Source of the DNA: Candidatus Thorarchaeota archaeon
Lineage (GTDB): Archaea > Asgardarchaeota > Thorarchaeia > Thorarchaeales > Thorarchaeaceae
Direction: 5' to 3'
Assembly: GCA_019894665.1 (NCBI GenBank)
Contig: JAGXOC010000001.1
Span: 105,495-160,853 of the forward strand
Length of the DNA stretch: 55,359 bases
Under the pieces are notes generated by a model. The model did no database searches and had not been told where the DNA came from. It saw only the letters and a list, made by a program, of their open reading frames with translations. This document shows, piece after piece, positions 9,217 to 17,742 of the stretch (position 1 is its first letter; every line of letters starts with the position of its first letter). Both the position numbers and the translations under genes were made by a program.

Positions 9217-10869
9217 ATGGGTTCGCTCCTTCAAAATATGGTGAATGGAACTGATTCAGACCCTACAACTGGAGGAAATCAATTGTCCAAATCACAGGCT
9301 GGATGGAGAGACAGTAATTGGTATGTAGGTTTCTCTCGATTCTGGCATGAATACCGAAAACACCGATTAGGTATCCTTGGCATTGGCATTCTAGGGCTTT
9401 TTGTTGGAATGGCTATCTTTGCACCTTTTATCGCTACAGAAGACCCAACACCAACCACTACTATAGCTCCTAAGTTTCTAGCACCTATTTGGCTTAGTGT
9501 GTTTGATCAAAGTGGTGTAGTGACTGACGACTATCTCCCGGACCTCTACCTCGAAAACGCTCCAATTATTGGTACGAATGGAACATCTGATGAGTTCTCT
9601 GGGATTCATGTCCCTACGAGTGACCTAAGCAATCAAAGTTATGTAAATCTGACTTGGTCGCATACAGCAGGCACGCCATTGGACTTTCGAGATCACCATA
9701 CTGAACTCCAAAGTGAAGACCCATTACCTGACTACAATGATTGGGTTTATTTTGAAACGAACTTCACCTGGCCTTTTAATAGCAATCCCAATGCTGTCAA
9801 CATGTCAATCTCTTATAGTACGACATTGTCTGGTGACTTCGCCCCCGGTGGATTCCCTAACAACAACTTGATGTTTAGGCTTTATGTCTGGATAATTGAC
9901 CCTTCAGGTAATTGGATGCAGGTCTTTGAAGATCGTGAGTCAACCTACTCTGAGCTGACTCGGGAGATACCCATAAGCATGACATATCAAAAACTTTCAA
10001 GTATCTTTGGTGGAATGATTGAAGTAAATGGAACGCAAGAAGACCCAACTGATTTAGTACGAGTTAGAGTTGGCTTAGCCCCTACCTTCAGATTTGAGTC
10101 ATATGGTGGTGATATCCCTTGGGCGAATTACACTGGTGGTGTTACCTTTACAGTAACCAAACTCAAGCTCTTCGCTTCTGGTGACTATTTTGGTCTAATG
10201 GGTACAACTAACCAAGGTGCTGATGCATTCGCACAACTCATTTATGGAAGTAGAATATCTCTCATTATTGGAGTACTTGCTACTGGTATTGCTACATTTG
10301 TAGGTGTTGTCGTTGGGTTGGTAGCAGGTTACTTTGGTGGAAAGACCGATGAGGTCCTCATGCGAATAGTTGACTTCCTGCTTGTCATCCCTGGTTTACC
10401 CCTAATGATGGTACTTGCAGTGTTTCTGGGAGCATCTACTGAAAACATCATCATTGTGATTGCTATACTGGGTTGGACTGGGACGTCTCGTTTGATCAGG
10501 TCACAGGTACTCGCTGAGAAAAACAAGGCTTATGTTGAATCCGCAAGAGCTATTGGGGCCTCTGACACCTATATCATGTTTAAGCACATCTTGCCAAACG
10601 TTACTCCAATATTGTTTGCTAATATTACACTTGGAGTTGTAGGTGCCATTTTATCTGAAGCTGGACTATCATTTCTTGGTCTCACAGACCCTGAAGAGCC
10701 AAGTTGGGGTCGTATGCTTGCAGATGCGAGTGGTGGTGGTGCTTTCATTAGGGGTGCTTGGTGGGTTGTACTGTTTCCTGGTCTGATGATCACACTTCTA
10801 TCGTTGTCCTTTACATTCGTGGGACACACCTTAGATCAAGTATTAAATCCAAGGTTGAGAGAGAGATAA
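9217..10869 (+). CDS. oppC: Peptide ABC transporter permease OppC with large extracellular insertion
   Basis: About 550 residues against about 300 for normal OppC/DppC. A first membrane helix (LGILGIGILGLFVGMAIFAP) is followed by roughly 235 residues rich in Asn, Thr and aromatic residues that look like a beta-sandwich domain. The normal permease then resumes at GLMGTTNQGADAFAQLIYG, equivalent to the family's 'lGTD..GRD.fsrliyG' segment, and includes the EAA loop ESARAIGASDTYIMFKHILP. The start is uncertain: ATGs at 9217 and 9238 and a TTG at 9166 are in frame and none has a good ribosome site. A strong terminator follows, so oppC is probably transcribed apart from oppB. Confidence 0.9.
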   Translation: MGSLLQNMVNGTDSDPTTGGNQLSKSQAGWRDSNWYVGFSRFWHEYRKHRLGILGIGILGLFVGMAIFAPFIATEDPTPTTTIAPKFLAPIWLSVFDQSGVVTDDYLPDLYLENAPIIGTNGTSDEFSGIHVPTSDLSNQSYVNLTWSHTAGTPLDFRDHHTELQSEDPLPDYNDWVYFETNFTWPFNSNPNAVNMSISYSTTLSGDFAPGGFPNNNLMFRLYVWIIDPSGNWMQVFEDRESTYSELTREIPISMTYQKLSSIFGGMIEVNGTQEDPTDLVRVRVGLAPTFRFESYGGDIPWANYTGGVTFTVTKLKLFASGDYFGLMGTTNQGADAFAQLIYGSRISLIIGVLATGIATFVGVVVGLVAGYFGGKTDEVLMRIVDFLLVIPGLPLMMVLAVFLGASTENIIIVIAILGWTGTSRLIRSQVLAEKNKAYVESARAIGASDTYIMFKHILPNVTPILFANITLGVVGAILSEAGLSFLGLTDPEEPSWGRMLADASGGGAFIRGAWWVVLFPGLMITLLSLSFTFVGHTLDQVLNPRLRER

Positions 10870-10881
10870 TAATTGAGATCA

Positions 10882-10930
10882 GGGTTAGGAGGTCATTATT
10901 GACCTCCAACCCGCCCCTATGTTTTTCTGG
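10882..10930 (+). terminator. Hairpin and T-run after oppC
   Basis: GGGTT-A-GGAGGTCA (10882-10895) pairs with TGACCTCC-AACCC (10900-10912) around a TTAT loop, with one bulged A. T-rich runs follow near 10921 and 10930. The structure lies just after the oppC stop. Confidence 0.65.
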
Positions 10931-10978
10931 TTTTTCTTGCAACCAGCCTTGAACGTTACGCTTATTAGTAGCTCTCTA

Positions 10979-10990
10979 AAATTATATAGC
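10979..10990 (+). promoter_or_regulatory. TATA box for oppB
   Basis: AAATTATATAG lies about 55-65 bases before the oppB ATG. Initiation about 25 bases downstream leaves a leader of about 30 bases that contains GGAGTGA. Together with the upstream terminator this makes oppB a separate transcript from oppC. Confidence 0.45.
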
Positions 10991-11043
10991 AGGATAATAC
11001 TTAGTGACACTAGGTACCTTCTAGAATGGAGTGATTCAACAAG

Positions 11044-12105
11044 ATGGGCCTTCGAGAATACATCATCCGTCGAAGTATCTACATGGTCCTACTCATAATA
11101 GCTGTTGTATGCTTCAATTTCTTTCTATTTAGACTTCCAACTTTTTTGTTTGGAGCAAATCCTATTAGTCTGATGATTAGTGACGAGCTCCGTAGGAATC
11201 TGACTCAGGATTTACTAGAACAGATGTATGCAAACTTTGGTCTGGTTCCTGATCCTGATATCTTTGATTGGATCTATATGTTCTGGCGATACATCGTAAG
11301 CATGTTCACAGGAAACTTTGGCGTTTCATTCTTGACTCAACGTCCAGTGATTACTGCCATAGTTGAAAGACTACCAAATACCCTTCTTCTGATGGGATCA
11401 TCTTCTATGGTGGCCATTCTCCTAGGCATTTGGACCGGCGTTAAAGTGGCTGCGGATCCTGGCTCGAAGAAGGATGTGGGTGCGGTCACAGTAGCGCTGT
11501 TCATTTATGCATTACCTGTATTCTGGTTTGGAATGATGCTTCTGCTGGCCTTTGGATTCATGCTACCTGCGTGGACTGAATCTGTTTGGGGTGTTCGAAT
11601 AGGATTTCCTCAGTATGGTACGATCAGTTATGATGTCTGGGAAATCGCCCGTACAAGTCCGTATGGTGCACTCATGGTGGCTGGGGATGTCTTACACCAC
11701 CTGTTCTTGCCTATGATCACATTGGGTATTGGTGGTTATGGTGGGTACTTCCTCTACATGAGGAACAACTTGATTGATGTGATGACTGAGGATTATATTC
11801 TGACTGCTCGTGCAAAAGGTCTTGATGAGAATCAGGTCCTCTACAAACACGGTCTAAAAAATGCAATGTTGCCCATGGTGACAATCATTGCTATGACCTT
11901 TGGTTTCCTCATCAATGGTGCTACGTTGACAGAAACAGTATTTTCGTGGCGTGGACTTGGGAGATTTATCTTCTCCAGTCTTCTACTGATGGACTTTCCT
12001 GTGATACAAGCGATATTCATGATAATCGCAATAACTGCAGTACTCGCAAACTTCGTTGCAGACTTGCTATACGGAGTGCTTGATCCACGGATCAAATATG
12101 GATGA
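11044..12105 (+). CDS. oppB: Peptide ABC transporter permease OppB
   Basis: 353 residues, about six membrane helices. The N terminus (LREYIIRRSIYMVLLIIAVVCFNFFLFRL) is typical of DppB/OppB, as are the VITAIVERLPNTLLLMGSSS segment and the EAA loop YILTARAKGLDENQVLYKHGLKNAMLP, which contacts the ATPases. The C terminus FVADLLYGVLDPRIKYG is diagnostic. An ATG start at 11044 is supported by GGAGTGA about nine bases upstream. It pairs with OppC to form the channel of the importer fed by the binding protein encoded next. Confidence 0.95.
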   Translation: MGLREYIIRRSIYMVLLIIAVVCFNFFLFRLPTFLFGANPISLMISDELRRNLTQDLLEQMYANFGLVPDPDIFDWIYMFWRYIVSMFTGNFGVSFLTQRPVITAIVERLPNTLLLMGSSSMVAILLGIWTGVKVAADPGSKKDVGAVTVALFIYALPVFWFGMMLLLAFGFMLPAWTESVWGVRIGFPQYGTISYDVWEIARTSPYGALMVAGDVLHHLFLPMITLGIGGYGGYFLYMRNNLIDVMTEDYILTARAKGLDENQVLYKHGLKNAMLPMVTIIAMTFGFLINGATLTETVFSWRGLGRFIFSSLLLMDFPVIQAIFMIIAITAVLANFVADLLYGVLDPRIKYG

Positions 12106-12121
12106 CATTGGAAGGAGTTGT

Positions 12122-12155
12122 GCTGAGTCTAGTGACTCAGCGCGCTCTCTTTTTC
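12122..12155 (+). terminator. Hairpin and T-run after oppB
   Basis: GCTGAGTC (12122-12129), loop TAGT, GACTCAGC (12134-12141): a perfect eight-pair stem, then GCGCTCTCTTTTT. It lies 17 bases after the oppB stop. Confidence 0.7.
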
Positions 12156-12257
12156 TAATGACCTTGTGGCTTATTATCATCTGTTGGATGTCTTTGTGAT
12201 AATACAGTAAAACCTAGACTGCACCAACACAATCGAATCACTCTATTGTGAAGCTTT

Positions 12258-12296
12258 CACAAAATCTCTTTTGTGACAACGTGTCATCTTCGACAC
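12258..12296 (+). promoter_or_regulatory. Two adjacent hairpins upstream of the binding-protein gene
   Basis: CACAAAA-TCTC-TTTTGTG (12258-12275) and GTGTC-ATCTTC-GACAC (12281-12296) stand side by side about 20 bases before a TATA-like TTTTATTG near 12317-12325. They could be operator half-sites for a regulator of the solute-binding protein, or secondary structure with no role. Confidence 0.3.
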
Positions 12297-12386
12297 ATCG
12301 CTTACAGAATCCACAAGCCTTTTATTGTCCGAAAGTCAACAATCGATATCTGATTCTACTCGGATTGGAAAGGAGATAGAGAGAAT

Positions 12387-14261
12387 ATGCTTACTAACCG
12401 TAATAAACGATTGATTGCTATCACGTTTAGTATGGCCTTTATTTTGATGGCGGTATCGCCTGCATTTTCACAAGCAGCTGCGATACCCAGTGATTTGAAT
12501 CAAGGCCCATACGTAGACACCCTTGTCTATCAAGTGATAACAAATCCAGACACAGTGATCCAATCACTCCTGGCTGGTACAATTCAAATGGACAATAGCT
12601 TTTTTAATCCAATTCACTATGAAGCGCTGGATCTTGATCCTGATATCACCATTGCTTCTGCACTTAGGAATGGATATGGTCATATTACAATTAACTGTGA
12701 CAAGTTTCCACTGAATTTGAGTGTCTTTCGGAGAGCTTTTGCCTTTGCTTTCGACAAGTATAGAGTCACCGATGAAATCTTGAGTGGCTACAACCAAGAA
12801 CATGACTCACTTGTGCCCTATATTAGTAGCTTCAGTATTGAAGATGAACTGCCCTATCACTACTACAGTGCAAATGTTGCATTAGCTAATCAGATGCTCG
12901 ACGATGCAGGATTTGGGTGGACTGGAGCACCCAACGATTATGCAGGAGGTTCACGCAGGACCACACCAGGTACAAATGAACAATTTCATGTAAATATCGA
13001 GTATGGAGATAACTCTGAGGATATTGCTGGTGGAACAGCACGAATTGGAGTTGATGCACTAAGATCTATGGGTGTAGATGCTGACTCGCTAGCTGCAAAC
13101 TTCAACGAGTATATCTCGAGGCTAGACTTCCATGGCGATTACGACATGGTCTTCTTCGCATATAACTTCCTAGGCAACGATATCAGCGATTTAGGAGATA
13201 TGTTCTATGGGCCATTTGCTGATCTAGATTATCAGAATATGATGAACTTTAGGAATGCAAGCTTTGACGCCCTACGCGATGATCTTCTTTATGGTGTAAC
13301 CTATGAAGAAGTCTATGAGGCTGGCAGACAGATGCAATTGATCTTGCATCACAATGTGCCAAGATTGGTTGTTTATGAGAACACGTACAATCAAGCTTAC
13401 AGGAATGATGTGTTCACTGGTCATGTTATGGACGCTGCCTATTACATTACAGGTCTGTGGACCATGAGAAATATTCACAAAATTGATGGTACTGCGGGCG
13501 GTTCGGTTTCAATCTCTCTGGGTGAGGAACCTGATAGCTTTAATATCTACACTACAAACTCGGCTTACGCAGCTGCAATCAATAATGAGCTGTGGCCTGC
13601 ACTGTACAATAGGGGTCCAGACATGGCACCATGGCCAGACCTTGCTGAGACCTTGTTGACTGAAACACACTTAGACAACGCTCTTGTTCCAGAAGGCCAT
13701 ACCCGGTTCACAATGGACATCATCCAGAACGCAACTTGGTCTGATGGTGTTAAGTTGACTGCTGAGGACGTTGCATTCTCATATACGTACGCCTTTGAAA
13801 GCGGAGATTATGGAAATCCAGCTTCAGTACGTCTGGTGGATCTGGTAGCTGCTTATGCTCCAACGCCCTACAGAGTAGTGGTTGAGTTCAACACTGAGTC
13901 ATATTGGCACTTCAACAACTTTGCTTCAAACAGCGTCATCCCGAAGCACATCTTCAATGATGTAGATGGTATAGGCTACGCTAATTGGAATACATGGAAT
14001 CCAGTGTTCGATCCTACAGAGCCCATGGTTAACTGTGGTCCGTTCGAATTAACCGACTTTATAGCCGGTGAGTTCTACGAGCTTTCAGCTAACACCAATT
14101 TCCACTACTACCCACAAGCGGATGTGACCGCACCCACATCTTCAACCACACCTCCAACGACAACACCTCCTGTTGACTTCACACTAGCAATTGTTGCTGG
14201 TGCAGTTGGTGCTGCAGTGGTGATTCTTGTAGGTGGATTCGTACTGCTCAGGCAGAAGTAG
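12387..14261 (+). CDS. Peptide-binding protein (SBP_bac_5) with circularly permuted halves
   Basis: 624 residues. An N-terminal signal or anchor helix (LIAITFSMAFILMAVSPAFS) is followed at about residues 40-365 by what is normally the C-terminal half of family-5 solute-binding proteins: LLAGTIQMD, FRRAFAFAFDKYRVTDEIL, ANQMLDDAGFGW, then HHNVPRLVVYENTYNQAYRNDV. The normal N-terminal half comes second, at about 366-575: GGSVSISLGEEPDSFNIY, TWSDGVKLTAEDVAFSY, VIPKHIF, NCGPFELTDF. A Thr/Pro linker and a C-terminal membrane helix (about 598-620) then anchor it outside the cell. It follows oppB and surely feeds the OppBCDF importer. An upstream AAGGAG supports the ATG. Confidence 0.9.
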   Translation: MLTNRNKRLIAITFSMAFILMAVSPAFSQAAAIPSDLNQGPYVDTLVYQVITNPDTVIQSLLAGTIQMDNSFFNPIHYEALDLDPDITIASALRNGYGHITINCDKFPLNLSVFRRAFAFAFDKYRVTDEILSGYNQEHDSLVPYISSFSIEDELPYHYYSANVALANQMLDDAGFGWTGAPNDYAGGSRRTTPGTNEQFHVNIEYGDNSEDIAGGTARIGVDALRSMGVDADSLAANFNEYISRLDFHGDYDMVFFAYNFLGNDISDLGDMFYGPFADLDYQNMMNFRNASFDALRDDLLYGVTYEEVYEAGRQMQLILHHNVPRLVVYENTYNQAYRNDVFTGHVMDAAYYITGLWTMRNIHKIDGTAGGSVSISLGEEPDSFNIYTTNSAYAAAINNELWPALYNRGPDMAPWPDLAETLLTETHLDNALVPEGHTRFTMDIIQNATWSDGVKLTAEDVAFSYTYAFESGDYGNPASVRLVDLVAAYAPTPYRVVVEFNTESYWHFNNFASNSVIPKHIFNDVDGIGYANWNTWNPVFDPTEPMVNCGPFELTDFIAGEFYELSANTNFHYYPQADVTAPTSSTTPPTTTPPVDFTLAIVAGAVGAAVVILVGGFVLLRQK

Positions 14262-14274
14262 TTTAACATATTTT

Positions 14275-14306
14275 GGGGACTCATGTCCCCACCCCCCTTT
14301 TTTTTT
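14275..14306 (+). terminator. Hairpin and T-run after the binding protein
   Basis: GGGGAC-TCAT-GTCCCC is a perfect six-pair stem at 14275-14290, followed by ACCCCCC and nine T residues (14298-14306). Confidence 0.75.
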
Positions 14307-14538
14307 CTATATCATCCAGCACGAGATAATCGAATTCATTCCAATATGTCCAATCCACTCCGGAAACAGTATTTGCTTCAGCTCTAAGGGTCAGAATGTT
14401 TGAGCTTAAATTCACTCAACTGTGTAAGATTTTTTTCATAGAATATACACTCGCTGAGGTCGGTTATTCATTAAGACAAGTGAATTAAGCGCTTGCATCG
14501 ACCTCCTACGAATTGCGTTAAAGAGAGTCTCTTTAACA

Positions 14539-15447
14539 GTGAAAAAAGGCCGAATCCTTAGGGATAGCAACTTGATAATTAACAGACAACGACTCTCAGT
14601 AATTGGAGTTTCAATACTCCCCCTCCTCATTGGAGCCGGGCTGGCGGCAATGATTATGGGTTCTGATATTCTGAGGGAGATATTGTCGCAAAACACTCAA
14701 CCATATACAATCGTGGATATTATCATCCAAACGGTTGTTTCAATTAGCTTAGGCACCCTTGTTGTGTTTTCGCTCTTTTATGTGATACAAAGAAGAGGTC
14801 CAAGTGCCAAGAGAACAATAGTTGCCTTCATAGTATCCCCCATCCTTACAGTGTCCTTCTTTATACTAAGCCAAACATTATTACTCATCCTCCTTAAGGG
14901 TGCGACGAACTCCATTCTACCTAGCATTCTATCAGTATTGACATTAGGTGTTCTACTGATGTCTTTTATCTTCATTATGATGGATTCGGTCCCTTCAAAC
15001 TTACGCAATTTTTTTGTAGCATTCTATGGTAGCATCTTTGGAACTTTTCTAGGTATTATCTTTTTCACTGCAAGTATGATTGTCCTAGTCTTTTCTGTCA
15101 CAATAGAAGACTACTTCCTTACAAAATTGTCTCCAGCGGTTGACACTGCACTTCTAATTGACACACCAGGTGCAGACCCATTTGATTATACTAGGATCCA
15201 ATCGAACACTTCTGCAATAGGGGTTGGGGACTATATCGCGTTCTCTCTCATCTCTGCGCATTCTTTACTATTCTTTCCTCTTCATGTATGGATTATGTCG
15301 CTAATACTCGCTATTCTTGGTATCTTTGTCAATGTGACTGTGATTGCTCGAGAGAATGAAATACTTCCTGGGATTCCATTACCTGCAATGCTTGCTCTTT
15401 TCCCATGGGTAATCCATATCTTGTCGTTATCCCTGTTAAGTGGGTAA
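14539..15447 (+). CDS. Presenilin/signal-peptide-peptidase-like intramembrane protease
   Basis: 302 residues, about eight or nine hydrophobic helices. Motifs in the order found in A22 intramembrane aspartyl proteases: TIEDYFLTKLSPAVDTA (Asp191; the family has YD here and a short run to LSP), AIGVGDYIAF (GxGD, Asp231) and LPGIPLPAMLAL near residue 280, at the place of the PAL motif. Two membrane aspartates separated by a soluble loop (residues 205-225) fit the catalytic pair. The first motif is ED rather than YD and PAL is PAM, so it is a divergent member. The start is GTG at 14539. The next gene encodes a small exported protein that may be a partner or substrate. Confidence 0.7.
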   Translation: MKKGRILRDSNLIINRQRLSVIGVSILPLLIGAGLAAMIMGSDILREILSQNTQPYTIVDIIIQTVVSISLGTLVVFSLFYVIQRRGPSAKRTIVAFIVSPILTVSFFILSQTLLLILLKGATNSILPSILSVLTLGVLLMSFIFIMMDSVPSNLRNFFVAFYGSIFGTFLGIIFFTASMIVLVFSVTIEDYFLTKLSPAVDTALLIDTPGADPFDYTRIQSNTSAIGVGDYIAFSLISAHSLLFFPLHVWIMSLILAILGIFVNVTVIARENEILPGIPLPAMLALFPWVIHILSLSLLSG

Positions 15448-15515
15448 TTGTTAACAGAATGCGTGGAGCAAAAAGGACTTATTGATGACAAACATTGAGC
15501 TGGTTGTGAGATTGG

Positions 15516-16061
15516 TTGATTACAAACGAACGTTCTCAGAATGTAATTGTCACACTTGTCATTATTGTCGCTCTAGTAAGTTCTGTATTTCTTGTTAGCA
15601 ACGCTCAATATTATGGGGGAAGCTACATTCTAGCGGAAACATTAGAAGTAAACGTAATGGAGACTAAAGTGTCTGGCATCAATCATGAAAATGAGTCTGT
15701 TTATCCGGGGTTATCTTTTACATTTAATTTCCACACAGATGCTAAAATATCGGGTAATGTCCGTGTGAAATTCATAGGAGCCGCGGTATATCTCAATAAC
15801 GAAAAGCTCACTTACACAGCATTCTCACGAACAATACCAGATGAATTCCAAAATCTCTATCCGGATTATAATAGAAACTTCACTCTAGGAAGGACAATTA
15901 GTACTACTGAAGACAGGAATATTGTGCTCCAAGCTGATAATACCAGTAGCTGGAATTGGTTCTTGATATTTAGGTATTATTACATCTCCTTCGATATACC
16001 GGAGTCAATTACTTGGCGATTCTTAGATTTCAATTACACGGGCTTGACGACATTTCTATAA
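15516..16061 (+). CDS. Small exported or anchored beta-rich protein
   Basis: 181 residues, unknown. One N-terminal hydrophobic helix (VIVTLVIIVALVSSVFLVS) acts as signal or anchor; the rest is beta-rich with several N-glycosylation-type sequons (NES, NFT, NTS, NYT) and no cysteines. The TTG start at 15516 is the best available. It lies 68 bases after the presenilin-like gene on the same strand and may be cotranscribed with it. It is convergent with the isomerase gene, with six bases between stops. Confidence 0.6.
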   Translation: MITNERSQNVIVTLVIIVALVSSVFLVSNAQYYGGSYILAETLEVNVMETKVSGINHENESVYPGLSFTFNFHTDAKISGNVRVKFIGAAVYLNNEKLTYTAFSRTIPDEFQNLYPDYNRNFTLGRTISTTEDRNIVLQADNTSSWNWFLIFRYYYISFDIPESITWRFLDFNYTGLTTFL

Positions 16062-16067
16062 GCCCTG

Positions 16068-17084
16068 TTATTCTGTTTGCTTGAGGCTGCTTTTTAGTTT
16101 CATGATTCTATCAACTGAGATTGGATTGACACCTCGTAAATCTGCCAACTCAACAGAAACCATATCTAAGTAGTATGTCATCAACAGCGCTTCTTCGATC
16201 CTTGAGCTACTCCCGATGCTGATTCTTATTGGTCTGAATCCTTCTTCCTCATAGATCTCTGTTGTGATGTCAAATCTCTGCATCAAGCGTTCTCCTTCAA
16301 ATACACTCCTAAGAAACACAGGCAGAACAGAGTGATCATTCTCCCCATGAAAGCTCTCAATCTCGTTGTGATTTGCTTCTGGAATCTCAGAACTAAATGC
16401 AATAGCCTTCGCATTCTCATTAATTTGGCACTTAGCCCTATATGCAACTGGGCTGAGATGCCTTGATCCAATAAACACTGGAACACTGTATAGGAAATCT
16501 TCTGCCATTACTTTAGGTGCCATTGATGATGCCTCCCATTGTGTTACCTTTTTTGTGAGGGTTTCACGAATCATGCTAAGGTCAGTCAGTTCTCTACCTA
16601 TCAAACACTCAACAAGGTGAAGAACTGCTGAGAAAATCAGTGGAAATGCAGCTCTTGGTTGGTAATCTGAAGGTAGAGTTATACAACTCATAATCTTGTC
16701 ATCGGATATGAGCTTTCCACCTGATGCGATGACAAATGTTTGACAACCACGCTTCTTTGCTTCCTCGTGAGACGCAAGAGTTTCTTCTGTATTCCCACTA
16801 TAGCTTACAGCTATTGTAACCCAACTATTATCCACATACGCTGGAAGATTCGAGTCATGAACATTGATGATTGGTACAGTCGCTGATTCTCTTAGGAGAG
16901 CTTGAATGTATTGACCTGCTATGGAGCTTCCTCCCATTCCTATGACACAAATGCCTCTCAACCCGACCTCTCTAAGTTTGACACACAGGTCTCGGGTCTC
17001 TTTTGGTATTTGAATTGAAACCAACATTTCGGGAAATGCCTTGACCATACTGTGCATATCATCCAAGTCAATCTGGTTCAACAA
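16068..17084 (-). CDS. Bifunctional phosphoglucose/phosphomannose isomerase
   Basis: 338 residues, the usual length for the archaeal bifunctional isomerase, which interconverts glucose-6-P or mannose-6-P with fructose-6-P. Two SIS domains: GMGGSSIAGQYIQALL and SYSGNTEET bind the phosphate in the first, with NENAK and EIPEANHNEIESF in the second giving the Glu and His of the active site. A C-terminal LADLRGVNPISVDRIMKLK helix is also characteristic. The ATG at 17084 is preceded by a weak site. This is the only central sugar-phosphate enzyme in this part of the window besides the IMPase/FBPase-like protein at 23204. Confidence 0.93.
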   Translation of the reverse strand: MLNQIDLDDMHSMVKAFPEMLVSIQIPKETRDLCVKLREVGLRGICVIGMGGSSIAGQYIQALLRESATVPIINVHDSNLPAYVDNSWVTIAVSYSGNTEETLASHEEAKKRGCQTFVIASGGKLISDDKIMSCITLPSDYQPRAAFPLIFSAVLHLVECLIGRELTDLSMIRETLTKKVTQWEASSMAPKVMAEDFLYSVPVFIGSRHLSPVAYRAKCQINENAKAIAFSSEIPEANHNEIESFHGENDHSVLPVFLRSVFEGERLMQRFDITTEIYEEEGFRPIRISIGSSSRIEEALLMTYYLDMVSVELADLRGVNPISVDRIMKLKSSLKQTE

Positions 17085-17235
17085 AGTTCACTCCTGATAT
17101 GGAAGTAGAACATAGCACACCTCAAGTTAATTCCTTCGCTAGGTCATCCTTTCCACCCACTTTCAAAGCGAAGACTAATTTACTCTGTTATTTTTGACCT
17201 GATAAGGAAACACGCTCTAACATGGAGGACTTGAA

Positions 17236-17742
17236 TTGGGTATAATGAAGACCGCAGCCGTCAAAGGAATGATTCCTGCTGGAAACAAAGTTGGTGAACT
17301 CCGAAGTAATCTGTTTCGTCTCATAACTGAAATGCCGTTTGTTTTGGAAGACCGTTTTGGAGCCGAGGGATTTGATACAGTCGCTGAGATATTCAAACGT
17401 CTAGGTGAGCAGGATGCCACTGCAATGAAAAAACATCTTGGTTTAGGTGACACTCTGAAAGACTCAGTAGATGCATGGATTATCATCGGTCACATTATGG
17501 GCTCAGAGATGGATGTCACTTGGGAGAGTGAAAATCGTGCTGTTGCCAATCATCCGTACTGTCCTCAATATGAGGAATTCAAGAAACATGGTAAGATCTA
17601 CTGTGAATCTGCATGCTGGCCATATGTTGGTGCAGTCGCTGAGAAGATTGCTCCCGGAGTCAAGATGGAAATAGTACAACAAGCTGAAATGGGTAGGACT
17701 TGCACAAAGGCCTTGGTGTACACGCCCTCCAATGTTGAGTGA
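17236..17742 (+). CDS. Possible ATC-hydrolase-like protein
   Basis: 168 residues. The C-terminal part, with HPYCPQYEEFKKHG then CESACWPYVGAVAEKIAPGVKMEIVQQAEMGRTC, has the spacing of conserved cysteines seen in the L-2-amino-thiazoline-4-carboxylic acid hydrolase-like family; this is a resemblance, not a firm call. The N terminus is helical. A TTG start at 17236 is chosen because GGAGGAC ends five bases before it; the ATG at 17245 is too far from that site. Its stop overlaps the start of the next gene (GTGA), showing translational coupling with the alpha/beta hydrolase. Confidence 0.55.
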   Translation: MGIMKTAAVKGMIPAGNKVGELRSNLFRLITEMPFVLEDRFGAEGFDTVAEIFKRLGEQDATAMKKHLGLGDTLKDSVDAWIIIGHIMGSEMDVTWESENRAVANHPYCPQYEEFKKHGKIYCESACWPYVGAVAEKIAPGVKMEIVQQAEMGRTCTKALVYTPSNVE

